A stretch of DNA of 64,000 nucleotides from Lysinibacillus sp. 2017 (GTDB taxonomy: Bacteria; Bacillota; Bacilli; Bacillales_A; Planococcaceae): positions 2,962,001 to 3,026,000 of the forward strand of contig NZ_CP029002.1 in assembly GCF_003073375.1 (NCBI RefSeq), in the 5' to 3' direction. Below, piece by piece: positions 1 to 8,382 of the stretch. Position 1 is the stretch's first letter. Each line of letters starts with the position of its first letter. The position numbers and the translations under genes are program-made. The notes below the pieces were generated by a model, which did no database searches, was not told where the DNA came from, and saw nothing but the letters and a program-made list of their open reading frames with translations.

Positions 1-270
1 GTGTAGGGTCGTCACAGCATTGCCTTCAATTTCTAAGAATGTTTCAAGTAAGCCGTCACTTTCATAGCCAAGTAAAATATGAGTTGATGCATTTTCTTTT
101 AGCTCGTTCACGACTGCAGAATCTTGTTTTGCCACGGTGTACAGTTTGTTTTCAACATATAAAAATGTCATATAGCGAGAATTCGGTCTGCCTCCATTAT
201 TTGTTGCCATGACACCAATATTGTTTTCATTCAAAATTTGCAGTGCGATTTCTTTTGACGTGTTCCCCAT
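1..270 (-). CDS. FMN-binding split-barrel general stress protein, partial
   Basis: The window edge cuts this gene after its first 90 codons. The visible part reads like the N-terminal half of small pyridoxamine-phosphate-oxidase-like flavoproteins of the general stress protein 26/YdaG type: SRYMTFLYVENKLYTVAK resembles the strands lining the flavin pocket, followed by HILLGYESDG. The ATG at 270 has AGGAGTG just upstream. Members bind FMN or FAD and are induced by stress, but most have no proven reaction. The missing C-terminal half prevents a firmer assignment. Confidence 0.7.
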   Translation of the reverse strand, partial: MGNTSKEIALQILNENNIGVMATNNGGRPNSRYMTFLYVENKLYTVAKQDSAVVNELKENASTHILLGYESDGLLETFLEIEGNAVTTLH

Positions 271-460
271 GTTCCCACTCCTTCAAATTGTCCTATTCCA
301 TCAACAAGCATGTTTAGCGAAATGTTCATTCGCTCTATTTGTATTCTTCCCTTTAGATGGACATGTAAAACAAAACATGTTGAAAACTGTAGGCTAATTC
401 CTATTATGTCTCCCCATTATTTACATAAATTAAAATGACTACGAACGAAAGAAGGTATGC

Positions 461-883
461 TTGTTGAATCAATATCCGTTTAATCCGTTTGATGAGAGCC
501 CAAACGGACAACCATTTAATCCGTTCTTCCCGCCATCATTTGATGGACCAGGGTCATTTCCAATGAATCCTCCACCATTTGGTAGTCCAGGCGCGCCCCC
601 AATGAATAATCCTCAGCAACCGGGAGGAAACACCCCAATGCCACCGGGACCGCCCCCTGCCTTTTCACCAGCAATGACAATGTCAGGTTCACAAACAGGT
701 TCTAGTGGAATTAGTCGCTGTATTTACCGCAACACCTTTATTTGGCAAAGAAACGGCAATAGCTTTTGGTTCTTCCCAACATTTGTATCCAGAAATGTTA
801 TTTTAGGTTTCCGATGGGGACGATTTGGCTGGACGTTTAGCACGATCAATCGAGACTCGATCCTGACGTTCCAATGTTTTTAA
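461..883 (+). CDS. Pro-rich small protein with aromatic C-terminal domain
   Basis: This is a 140-residue protein of unknown function. The first 80 residues are low complexity, rich in Pro, Phe, Asn and Gly. The last 55 residues form a different domain full of Trp, Phe, Arg and Asn (RNTFIWQRNGNSFWFFPTF, then RWGRFGWTF). The design resembles small hypothetical proteins common in spore-forming bacilli, but I cannot name a family with certainty. The start is a TTG at 461, five bases after AGAAGG; the ATG at 457 is in another frame and stops after eight codons. There is no signal peptide. A surface or spore-associated role is only a guess from composition. Confidence 0.55.
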   Translation: MLNQYPFNPFDESPNGQPFNPFFPPSFDGPGSFPMNPPPFGSPGAPPMNNPQQPGGNTPMPPGPPPAFSPAMTMSGSQTGSSGISRCIYRNTFIWQRNGNSFWFFPTFVSRNVILGFRWGRFGWTFSTINRDSILTFQCF

Positions 884-901
884 TGATTATGTGTTTGATA
901 G

Positions 902-932
902 TTGATAGTTGAGTGCTAACTATTGGTATAAT
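902..932 (+). promoter_or_regulatory. Possible vegetative promoter for the esterase gene
   Basis: A perfect TATAAT at 927-932 lies about 80 bases before the esterase start. The best -35 candidate is TTGATA at 902-907, but the 19-base spacer is longer than usual, so the assignment is weak. Confidence 0.3.
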
Positions 933-1009
933 AACAATAGATTGCTACTTTTTATGGTAGAACTTATCACAGCCTATTCCTACTACTATACTTATTTGAG
1001 GTGAACATA

Positions 1010-1987
1010 TTGTTTAGATTCATAGGCTTTGCTATCTTACTTATACTAGTTCTTTCACTAGTATTGCTTATTTTCACGCCGTACCCCGCTTCTGCGGTCA
1101 TTAAGAAATTATTTGAAGGTGGCGTCGCTGTTGAGCCTAAAAACTACGCTGAAATAAAAGCGAACACCTTCCAGCAGGAACATATAATTTATAAATCAAG
1201 CTTTTCATCAAATGAACTTGATGTTATTTCACCTAAAACGGTAGATACCCCATTACCTGTTATTCTGTGGGTCCATGGTGGGGCTTTCGTTGCAGGCGAT
1301 AAATCCGACATTACCGAATATGCGGTGCAAATTGCCGAAAAAGGATATCACGTCGTCAATATCAATTATGACCTCGCCCCAAAGGCAAAATACCCGACAC
1401 CCTTACTCCAGCTGAACGACGTGTATCAATGGGTGATGGAAAATGCCGAAAGCTACAAATTTGATATAACAAAGCTGTTATTTGCAGGAGATTCTGCTGG
1501 TGCTCAAATCGTGAGCCAGTACGCATTAATCCAAACAAATGAAGCATATGCCAAAGAGATTAAAATCACGCCTGTTGTAGCAAAAGAAAACATAGCTGGG
1601 CTCCTTCTATTTTGCGGGCCTTTTGACATTCAAAAATTGAGCCACTTAAGTGACAACAAAATCGTGGCCTTTTTATTAAATCGTGTAGGTTGGGGCTATA
1701 TCGGAGACCGTAACTGGCAAACATCTGAAACGGCTCGGCTCGCGTCACCAATCGATTTTGTGACACTTGATTATCCACCATCGTTTATAACGGATGGTAA
1801 TGTCATGACGTTTGATGAACATGGTAAAGAACTTGCTGCGCGATTACAAGAACTGGGTGTGCCTGTCGTAGAAAAATTTTATGAGGGCAACGAACTACCG
1901 CATGAATATCAGTTTATGATGAATACACCAGAAGCTTTTGAAACATTTGATGCTGTGGTGAAGTTTATCGGAGAAGTTGTGGAATAG
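1010..1987 (+). CDS. Membrane-anchored alpha/beta hydrolase (esterase/lipase)
   Basis: A carboxylic-ester hydrolase of the acetyl-esterase/hormone-sensitive-lipase superfamily. The oxyanion-hole motif HGGAF (about residues 88-92), the nucleophile elbow GDSAG with Ser near 162 and a late His (LPHEYQF) that could complete a triad are visible. Residues 1-25 form one hydrophobic segment, so the enzyme is probably tethered outside the membrane. I prefer the TTG at 1010 because GAGGTG at 998-1003 is spaced correctly for it; a GTG at 1001 would sit inside that ribosome-binding site. The gene is single, with its own terminator. The natural substrate is unknown. Confidence 0.8.
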   Translation: MFRFIGFAILLILVLSLVLLIFTPYPASAVIKKLFEGGVAVEPKNYAEIKANTFQQEHIIYKSSFSSNELDVISPKTVDTPLPVILWVHGGAFVAGDKSDITEYAVQIAEKGYHVVNINYDLAPKAKYPTPLLQLNDVYQWVMENAESYKFDITKLLFAGDSAGAQIVSQYALIQTNEAYAKEIKITPVVAKENIAGLLLFCGPFDIQKLSHLSDNKIVAFLLNRVGWGYIGDRNWQTSETARLASPIDFVTLDYPPSFITDGNVMTFDEHGKELAARLQELGVPVVEKFYEGNELPHEYQFMMNTPEAFETFDAVVKFIGEVVE

Positions 1988-2057
1988 AAATTCTTGTTCT
2001 AAAATAAAATTTTGGGCACGCGAAATCGCTCTATGCATTCCTTAAAAAAATTTTTTT

Positions 2058-2099
2058 AAGCATCTATTTGCCTTAGGTAATCCTGAGAAATAGGTGCTT
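2058..2099 (+). terminator. Terminator after the esterase gene
   Basis: AAGCATCTATTT pairs with AAATAGGTGCTT (one G-U), with an inner CTTAGG/CCTGAG stem and a following T run. Confidence 0.7.
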
Positions 2100-2241
2100 T
2101 TTAATGGGTAAAGCCTTATTCCAATAGCCTTTGCAAAAATCCCTTACACCCATACATTTAAATCTATCTTGAATCAACCTAGTTGACCGAAAAAATTTTT
2201 TAAAATAAAATAGAAGTATAAAAGTTTTGGGGGCGTAGTGA

Positions 2242-2736
2242 ATGTACAAGGTTGGTGACTTAACATTTTACAAATCACATGGTGTTTGTAAAATTGATCG
2301 AATTACTGAAGAGAGTTTTTCTGGAGAGCCAAAGTTATATTATGTGTTGCAATCAAAAATTAAACCAGGTGTAACTTTATATCATCCAGTTGAAAGTGAT
2401 AACTCACAATTGGAGCGCGTATTAGATTATGACGAAGCGGTACAATTAATGGATTGTTTCAATAATCCGCCCAATGATTGGGAAGAAAAAAATACGAATC
2501 GTCATCGCGTGCAAGTAGAAACTTTAAATGGAAATAATCATTTTGAGGTTGCACAGTTGATGAATACATTATTAAGAAAAGAACTTGAACTACAGTCAAA
2601 TGATAAAAAGTTAGCATCTCAAGATACGCAAACTTTGCAACAAATTTCTGCTATCATTTACGATGTTTTGGAATTAGCATTAGAGAAACCAAAAGATAAA
2701 ATAGAGCAAGAAATTCGTAAAAGAATTCAGAAATAA
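2242..2736 (+). CDS. CarD-family transcriptional regulator
   Basis: 164 residues with an N-terminal CarD/CdnL/TRCF RNA-polymerase-interacting domain (residues 1 to about 60: the start MYKVGDLTFYKSHGVCKI is diagnostic, with the Y-V-L and T-L-Y-H-P strands following). The rest is helical and charged, as in the DNA-binding half of CarD proteins. Such proteins bind the polymerase beta subunit and modulate promoter open-complex stability; B. subtilis YdeB is a relative. A GGGGG ribosome site precedes the ATG. The gene stands alone between two terminators, so the context does not identify its targets. Confidence 0.85.
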   Translation: MYKVGDLTFYKSHGVCKIDRITEESFSGEPKLYYVLQSKIKPGVTLYHPVESDNSQLERVLDYDEAVQLMDCFNNPPNDWEEKNTNRHRVQVETLNGNNHFEVAQLMNTLLRKELELQSNDKKLASQDTQTLQQISAIIYDVLELALEKPKDKIEQEIRKRIQK

Positions 2737-2775
2737 TATCTCTGTAGCAACTTAGCCTATAGATTTAAAACAAGA

Positions 2776-2818
2776 AAAAAGAGTAGCACAACTCATAGTA
2801 AGTTGTGCTACTCTTTTT
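2776..2818. terminator. Bidirectional terminator between carD-like gene and chemoreceptor
   Basis: An 18-base-pair perfect stem (AAAAAGAGTAGCACAACT and its complement) with a 7-base loop. It has an A run on one side and a T run on the other, so it can serve both convergent genes. Confidence 0.9.
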
Positions 2819-2820
2819 AT

Positions 2821-4512
2821 TTATACTCTAAATTTACTAATCTCTTGCTGTAATTGAGATGCGCTATCTACTAGTGCTGTTGCGATTCCGCTCACTTCTT
2901 GCATCGTTGCCGATTGCTCTTCCATTGCAGCAGCGATTGAATCCAAACTTTGTGAAGCGGCATCTGCACCATTTGCAATTTCTCCAACTGAAGCTGTAAC
3001 TTCTTCAGCACTTGCAGAAAGCTGCTCTGCTGTAGCTGAAATTTCTTCAATTTGTGTCGTCATCGTATCTACTGCACCTACGATTTCAGTAAATGATTCA
3101 CCCGCATTTGTAATAATTTTAACTCCATCTTTTACAGAGTTAATGGCATCCGATACGGCATGTTCTACATTGGTCGTATCTTTTTGAATTTCCATTGTTA
3201 ATTCGACAATCGAGTTTGCTGATTGTTTTGAGCTTTCCGCGAGTTTTCGAACCTCGTCTGCTACAACGGCGAATCCTTTACCATGTTCCCCTGCACGAGC
3301 TGCCTCGATTGCTGCGTTTAATGACAGCAAGTTGGTTTGTTCCGTAATATCGGTAATCACTTTTGTCATATTTTCAATTTCGATTGTTTGTTTGGATAGC
3401 TTTTGTACCAGCTCATTGACGATCCCTGTTGAATCATTAATCGTCGTCATTTGAACTTTTGCACTATCAATAATATCTTTACCTTTTGATGCTGTAGTAC
3501 TCGCATCAATCGATGAGTTATGCAGTACTTGTGATGCTTCTGCAATGCGTTGTACCCCGTGAGCCGTTTCTTCCATCGCACGTGCACTTTCACTTGCTGA
3601 TTCAGCTGAACTTTGAGCTGCATAAGACGTTGTTTCAAGTTGACGCGTTACATCTTCTGTCGTCGCTGTAATTTCTTCTGTACTTGCTGATAATTCCTCT
3701 GCTGCCCCAGTTAATTGCTGCGAATTATCTTGTACAGATTTAATCAATTGCTGTAAATTTTGTTTCATCTTATTGAAAATCATACCTAATTGACCAATTT
3801 CATCTTTTGAACGAACTTGAACATCTTCATGTACTAAATCGCCTTCTGCAATATGTTCTGCTGCAATCATCAATTTGCTTAGAGGATTAACAATTGTACG
3901 TTTAACGAAGACAATTAAAATAAAGCCGATAATTACACTAATGATGACACTAATTATCGAAGTTATTTTTGATGTTGAGATCGATGAGGCTGTTTCCTTT
4001 TCTATACTTTTTAATTGGGCCTCTTGATACTCAATCATTTTGTTGGCAACACCTAAAATTCCAACATTCGCTTCTTTTATATCATTTTTTAAAATCGTTA
4101 TACTTTCTTGCGTATTATTGCGTTTTAAAGAATCGAGGAATTTATTCATTCCTGTATTAAATGATTCATTAAAGGCACTAATTTCATCTTCATATTGTGT
4201 CATTTCTTTTGAAACACTCATTGAATTTAGAGTATTGATATCTTCATCTAAATCTTTTGCATAATTTATTAAATTGTCTTGATTTTCTTTACTATTTTCA
4301 ATAATTAACTCACGTGCATATAATCCTTGCATCGATAAATTAAAACGAATATCATCTACTAAACGAATTTGTACTACTCGATTATTTAACGCTTCTTCTT
4401 GCTTGTTTTCAATTGTATTTAAATTTATAAATACGATAATCGCTGTCAAAATCATAACAGCAATAATTGAATAAAAAGCGAGATTTAATTTAAAACCAAC
4501 TTTCATTTTCAT
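2821..4512 (-). CDS. Methyl-accepting chemotaxis protein
   Basis: 563-residue transmembrane chemoreceptor. TM1 (about 8-30) and TM2 (about 185-205) flank a 150-residue helical extracytoplasmic domain that looks like a four-helix-bundle sensor. A HAMP linker follows, then a long signalling coiled coil whose hairpin tip contains the conserved [20 protein letters not shown] stretch and [11 protein letters not shown]. The Gln/Glu/Ala-rich flanks contain likely methylation sites. The protein would signal to CheA/CheW. The ATG at 4512 has GGGGGTT upstream. No flagellar or che operon genes are in the window, so the ligand cannot be inferred from neighbours. Confidence 0.92.
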   Translation of the reverse strand: MKMKVGFKLNLAFYSIIAVMILTAIIVFINLNTIENKQEEALNNRVVQIRLVDDIRFNLSMQGLYARELIIENSKENQDNLINYAKDLDEDINTLNSMSVSKEMTQYEDEISAFNESFNTGMNKFLDSLKRNNTQESITILKNDIKEANVGILGVANKMIEYQEAQLKSIEKETASSISTSKITSIISVIISVIIGFILIVFVKRTIVNPLSKLMIAAEHIAEGDLVHEDVQVRSKDEIGQLGMIFNKMKQNLQQLIKSVQDNSQQLTGAAEELSASTEEITATTEDVTRQLETTSYAAQSSAESASESARAMEETAHGVQRIAEASQVLHNSSIDASTTASKGKDIIDSAKVQMTTINDSTGIVNELVQKLSKQTIEIENMTKVITDITEQTNLLSLNAAIEAARAGEHGKGFAVVADEVRKLAESSKQSANSIVELTMEIQKDTTNVEHAVSDAINSVKDGVKIITNAGESFTEIVGAVDTMTTQIEEISATAEQLSASAEEVTASVGEIANGADAASQSLDSIAAAMEEQSATMQEVSGIATALVDSASQLQQEISKFRV

Positions 4513-4690
4513 AACCCCCTAAAAAATTTTCCTATATATAAAAAATTTTATCACAGTTTACTAAAATTACTATTTGTCGAAGTTACTAATTTGGTGTCGA
4601 ATTTGTAAATATTTTATTTTTAATGAACATTTCTCTATCGAGGTCATTTCGAAGCCCGTACAAATGGAATTTTAATCGTTTCTAAAAAAT

Positions 4691-4717
4691 ATGCCGAGGT
4701 TATAATCTCCTCGGCAT
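4691..4717 (-). terminator. Terminator of the TetR-family gene
   Basis: ATGCCGAGG pairs with CCTCGGCAT around a 9-base loop. On the minus strand a run of six T follows. Confidence 0.8.
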
Positions 4718-4741
4718 GTTCCCTTCCATTATTTTGTGATA

Positions 4742-5305
4742 CTATAACTTCATTTTAAATGTCACAACTTTTACAAGCTGATTATTCATATCATCCACTG
4801 AATCTTTAAAGTCATTTAAGTACCACTGGATGAGCAGCCCAATAATTGCATTGGCATTATAGGAATGGAAATACTTATTAAGATGCACATCATTTTCACC
4901 ATAATCAGACTCAGCTATGAGTTTACAAATCTCATTAAAAAGCATGTAATAATATTTCATCGACACATCTTCAGACAGCACAATTTTATAAAAATTTTCA
5001 TACTTCTTCACATGATCAAATATTCTCACGGAATTTGGATTTAAGTCTATTCCGTTAATATCAAATCCCTTTTTAAACGGTTCGTCATAGGAAACTTGTA
5101 GGTCGTGCATAATTTCTTCAAATAACTCTTGTAGCACATCGTCAACATTTTGATAATGAAAGTAAAAGGTGCCTCGATTTATTGACGCTTCTTTACATAG
5201 TTCCGTAATTTTTATTTGAGGTACTGGCTTTTTTTTCAACAAGAATAATAGTGCTTTATGTATCGTTTGTTTTGTTTTTACAATGCGAAGATCATTTTTA
5301 TTCAT
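4742..5305 (-). CDS. TetR/AcrR-family transcriptional repressor
   Basis: 187 residues. The N-terminal helix-turn-helix (about residues 8-55) ends with the typical TetR signature INRGTFYFHYQNVDDVLQEL. The C-terminal helical domain has no recognisable ligand motif. The gene is transcribed away from the neighbouring short-chain dehydrogenase gene and shares a 148-base intergenic region with it. That region holds a good inverted repeat just after the dehydrogenase -10 box. The simplest inference is that this repressor controls the dehydrogenase and perhaps itself, with an unknown inducer. Confidence 0.88.
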   Translation of the reverse strand: MNKNDLRIVKTKQTIHKALLFLLKKKPVPQIKITELCKEASINRGTFYFHYQNVDDVLQELFEEIMHDLQVSYDEPFKKGFDINGIDLNPNSVRIFDHVKKYENFYKIVLSEDVSMKYYYMLFNEICKLIAESDYGENDVHLNKYFHSYNANAIIGLLIQWYLNDFKDSVDDMNNQLVKVVTFKMKL

Positions 5306-5375
5306 AAGTGCCTCCTTTATTGAACATTTTTATCAAAAACGTTTAATATCGTACAATTTGAACCTATTTTGCTTA

Positions 5376-5405
5376 TTGAAAGCGCTTTATTGTTTATATT
5401 ATAAT
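5376..5405 (+). promoter_or_regulatory. Promoter of the short-chain dehydrogenase gene
   Basis: TTGAAA (5376-5381), an 18-base spacer and TATAAT (5400-5405) form a good vegetative sigma-A promoter reading into the dehydrogenase. Confidence 0.7.
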
Positions 5406-5407
5406 TT

Positions 5408-5427
5408 TATCGTACAGATGTACAATA
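5408..5427. promoter_or_regulatory. Likely TetR-family operator
   Basis: TATCGTACAGATGTACAATA is an inverted repeat with 9-base arms, one mismatch and a 2-base centre. It lies just after the -10 box, where a bound repressor would block the start site. A single half-site (ATCGTACA) recurs about 60 bases upstream, near 5348. Binding by the adjacent TetR protein is inferred from position. Confidence 0.6.
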
Positions 5428-5453
5428 ATTGTATTTCAGGAGGATGAACATTA

Positions 5454-6212
5454 ATGAAATTACAAGGTAAAGTAGCAATCGTAACTGGTGCAGCTTCTGG
5501 CATGGGTAAAGCAATCGCTGAACTTTATGCAAAAGAAGGCGCAAAAGTTGTTGTTTCAGATTACAACTTTGAAGGTGCTCAAGTAGTAGCAGATGCAATT
5601 AAAGCAGCTGGTGGCGAAGCAATCGCTAACCGCGCTAACGTAGCAGAATTAACAGATATCGAAAACATGTTTGTAGAAACAAAAACAGCTTTCGGTAAAT
5701 TAGATATTTTAGTAAACAACGCTGGTATCATGGATGGCATGGAGCCAGTTGGTGAAATCTCAGACGAAAAATGGGATCGCGTATTCTCAGTAAACACACG
5801 TGGTGTTATGCAAGCGATGCGTATCGCGACAAACATCTTCCTTGAACAAGGTCACGGTGTAATTGTGAATAACATTTCTGCTGGAGGTTTACGTGGTGCT
5901 CGTGCTGGTGCTGCTTACACAGCTTCTAAACATGCAGTAGCTGGGTTAACTAAAAACACTGGTTATATGTATACAAACTCTGGTATTCGTTGCAACGGTA
6001 TCGCACCAGGTGGAGTAATGACAAACATCCAATCTTCAATGACTGATGTTTCTGAATTTGGCGCTGGTCGCCAAGGAACTGGCTTAGGAACAATGCCTCG
6101 CGCTGGTGAACCTATGGAAATTGCACAACTTGCATTATTCTTAGGTTCAGACGATTCAAGCTTCATCAACGGACAAGTTATCGCCGCTGATGCTGGTTGG
6201 ACTGCATACTAA
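5454..6212 (+). CDS. Short-chain dehydrogenase/reductase
   Basis: 252-residue classical SDR. The nucleotide-binding TGAASGMG motif is at residues 11-18, the structural NNAG at 88-91 and the catalytic set Ser142, Tyr155, Lys159 (YTASK). Asp36 at the end of the second beta strand suggests NAD rather than NADP. The C-terminal half has the usual GGVMTN loop and the terminal NGQVIAADAGW. It resembles glucose-1-dehydrogenase/3-oxoacyl reductase-like members, but the substrate is unknown. A strong AGGAGG site precedes the ATG. It is probably controlled by the divergent TetR repressor. Confidence 0.88.
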   Translation: MKLQGKVAIVTGAASGMGKAIAELYAKEGAKVVVSDYNFEGAQVVADAIKAAGGEAIANRANVAELTDIENMFVETKTAFGKLDILVNNAGIMDGMEPVGEISDEKWDRVFSVNTRGVMQAMRIATNIFLEQGHGVIVNNISAGGLRGARAGAAYTASKHAVAGLTKNTGYMYTNSGIRCNGIAPGGVMTNIQSSMTDVSEFGAGRQGTGLGTMPRAGEPMEIAQLALFLGSDDSSFINGQVIAADAGWTAY

Positions 6213-6235
6213 GCGTCACTTACTTAGACATGACT

Positions 6236-6270
6236 ACGGACAAGATCTTCATTGATCTTGTCCGTTTTTT
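6236..6270 (+). terminator. Terminator after the dehydrogenase gene
   Basis: ACGGACAAGATC and GATCTTGTCCGT form a 12-base-pair stem followed by six T. Confidence 0.9.
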
Positions 6271-6298
6271 AAACAGTAAACCCCATTGAAAGGTCCCT

Positions 6299-7336
6299 TT
6301 AATACAGTATCCCCGATTTCACAATTTCAACTTCTACTTTGACTGGAATTTTTAATGTAGAAAAATGTTCGCTCCAATCTTCTTTATACAGACTAGGATG
6401 AAATGCACGGACTCTTCTACCAAGTCCAATGGCGTCACTTTTTGCCTTTTGTAACTTTTCTATTACTTCATTCATATCTTTTTCCATTTTTTTAGTGAGA
6501 AATTGTTCAAGATCCGTTCGAATTTGCTTTTCTTTCAAATGGTCTTGCGGAAATTCAGTGACGACAACTTCAATTTTCAGTGCGATTTCAATTTCACTTT
6601 CTGAAATAGTAAAATTTCTCTTTACTTTATTAATACGGACTGAAAACGGACTTCCTTCATACAAAGTAGTAATACGTGCGACATGACCAAGCGACTTATT
6701 TAAAATATTAAGTAGAACTCCTTGATCTGCACTTAAGGTCTCACCTGTAAAAGAGCGACCTGAAAACAATGCTACACCATTACCAATTGGTCGATCTTCC
6801 TCATCCATTTTGATATAAGGTAATGATAAATCCTGTGCTTGTTCAAAAAGAAGCGATCCCGCAGTTTGCAACGTGTAGGGAATGACCATCGAATTTTCTT
6901 CCAAACTTGTAATAAAGCGATTATAAAACTCACCTGTAGAACTTTGCATTTCCTCTGTAAAATCAAAGAACGGCTTCAAATCTCCTTGTATAATGGCTAG
7001 TTTTGGTGTAATGGGGTTGAACGAATCACGAAAATATACATCCAAATACTCATAAATATCATCTTTTGCGGTTTTTTCGGAAATAAGTACTGTAGACAGT
7101 TCCGATAAATCCAATATTTGCTCTACTTTTAGATCTGCATTCTGTCGTACATCACGTGGCGACATACCTTGTCCAACAATTACAATCATCTTCATTTCCT
7201 CTGTTGTTGCTTGTGGATAGGCATAGTACGCAGTGACATCGCCGATTTCCCCTTCAAAGCCAGTTAATGATACTACAGATGAATTTTTATAAAGCCGCTC
7301 ATCCCAACAACCTACTAGTAATAGTGGCACTAACAT
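6299..7336 (-). CDS. GerC-family spore germination lipoprotein
   Basis: 345-residue Ger(x)C-family protein, the lipoprotein subunit of a nutrient germinant receptor in the spore inner membrane. Cys10 in LLLVGCWDE is the predicted lipidation site, and the domain ends in the helical, Lys-rich region typical of GerAC/GerBC. The ATG overlaps the gerB stop (TAATG), giving translational coupling. The start is doubtful: the resulting signal peptide is only nine residues with no basic residue, whereas in-frame codons upstream (IRIRYV...) would supply the usual positive charge but contain no ATG, GTG or TTG. It is the last gene of the operon. Confidence 0.9.
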   Translation of the reverse strand: MLVPLLLVGCWDERLYKNSSVVSLTGFEGEIGDVTAYYAYPQATTEEMKMIVIVGQGMSPRDVRQNADLKVEQILDLSELSTVLISEKTAKDDIYEYLDVYFRDSFNPITPKLAIIQGDLKPFFDFTEEMQSSTGEFYNRFITSLEENSMVIPYTLQTAGSLLFEQAQDLSLPYIKMDEEDRPIGNGVALFSGRSFTGETLSADQGVLLNILNKSLGHVARITTLYEGSPFSVRINKVKRNFTISESEIEIALKIEVVVTEFPQDHLKEKQIRTDLEQFLTKKMEKDMNEVIEKLQKAKSDAIGLGRRVRAFHPSLYKEDWSEHFSTLKIPVKVEVEIVKSGILY

Positions 7337-8382
7337 TAAGATGACATATCGGATTCGGATACAGTTCGCCCCCTTATTTTATTTACTAGTATAATAATAA
7401 TTGGTAGTAAAACGGTAAATATGAGATTGGCATATACAACATAATGCTTTAAAAAATCAAGTACTTCAAAACGAGTAAGAATGGTTGCAGCCACGCCAAT
7501 GACAATGAAAAAAATGAGTTGCTGTAGTCTAGGTGCTTTTCGCTTTTTTTCAAAATAGATGAGACGCATTACGAGTGCATAATTGACAATAGCTACCAAC
7601 GACCAAGATAACCAAATATAACTAAAAAACAAATCAAGGCGCTTTACAAAGGTAACTTCTTGCGAATGTAATATATACAAAATTGGTTCAGGAATCAATT
7701 TGATTTCTTCGAGTGAAAAAAACATGAGTGTAAATAGAAGTGCCAATAAATAAAAACTTGTCAGGCTGACCCAATACGCTGTCAATACCTTCTTATTTAT
7801 CTTTTCATCCTTTAATACATATTTGCGCAGCATGACATATGTTTCCGCACCGCCAAATGCATATGTTGAATAAACGAACCCCAGCATCCACGTATTGCTT
7901 CGATCATGAAATAACGGTAGTAAATTTGTAACATGTAAGTTAGGGATCGCCAAAAGCATAAAAATGATAAACAGGACAAGCATCGGAAGTAAAACGACCC
8001 CAATATTAACAGCCGTTTCAGGTCTACTAACACTCGCGTAAAAGCACACGAATAGAAAAATGGCGATTAGCACGATATCTGGTGTATTTGGAAACACCCA
8101 AGTCGTTAACACATACGTAATATAGATAACGAAAACAATAATATAAGCAAACCAATATATTAGATAGAGTGCTTTCGTAAAGCGGTTTAATAGGAAGTAT
8201 TTGTGCATTCGTTCGAAAAACAATAATAGTAAAAAAAACAAGATGGCAATAATGATAAATTGAATCGAAGCGTCGCGTCTGCCATGCTCAATAATTAAAT
8301 TTTGAAAAGACGTATACACAAATCCAGTTTGCATAACGAACATTAACATGAATAATTGTACTTTCGTTAATTGGATTTTCAC
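7336..8382 (-). CDS. GerB-family spore germination permease
   Basis: 348-residue polytopic membrane protein of the GerAB/GerBB family, related to amino-acid permeases, with about ten hydrophobic segments across the whole length. In characterised receptors this subunit binds the germinant. It lies between the A and C subunit genes, overlapping gerA by four bases and gerC by one, which marks a tightly coupled operon. The germinant cannot be predicted from sequence alone. Confidence 0.9.
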   Translation of the reverse strand: MKIQLTKVQLFMLMFVMQTGFVYTSFQNLIIEHGRRDASIQFIIIAILFFLLLLFFERMHKYFLLNRFTKALYLIYWFAYIIVFVIYITYVLTTWVFPNTPDIVLIAIFLFVCFYASVSRPETAVNIGVVLLPMLVLFIIFMLLAIPNLHVTNLLPLFHDRSNTWMLGFVYSTYAFGGAETYVMLRKYVLKDEKINKKVLTAYWVSLTSFYLLALLFTLMFFSLEEIKLIPEPILYILHSQEVTFVKRLDLFFSYIWLSWSLVAIVNYALVMRLIYFEKKRKAPRLQQLIFFIVIGVAATILTRFEVLDFLKHYVVYANLIFTVLLPIIIILVNKIRGRTVSESDMSS

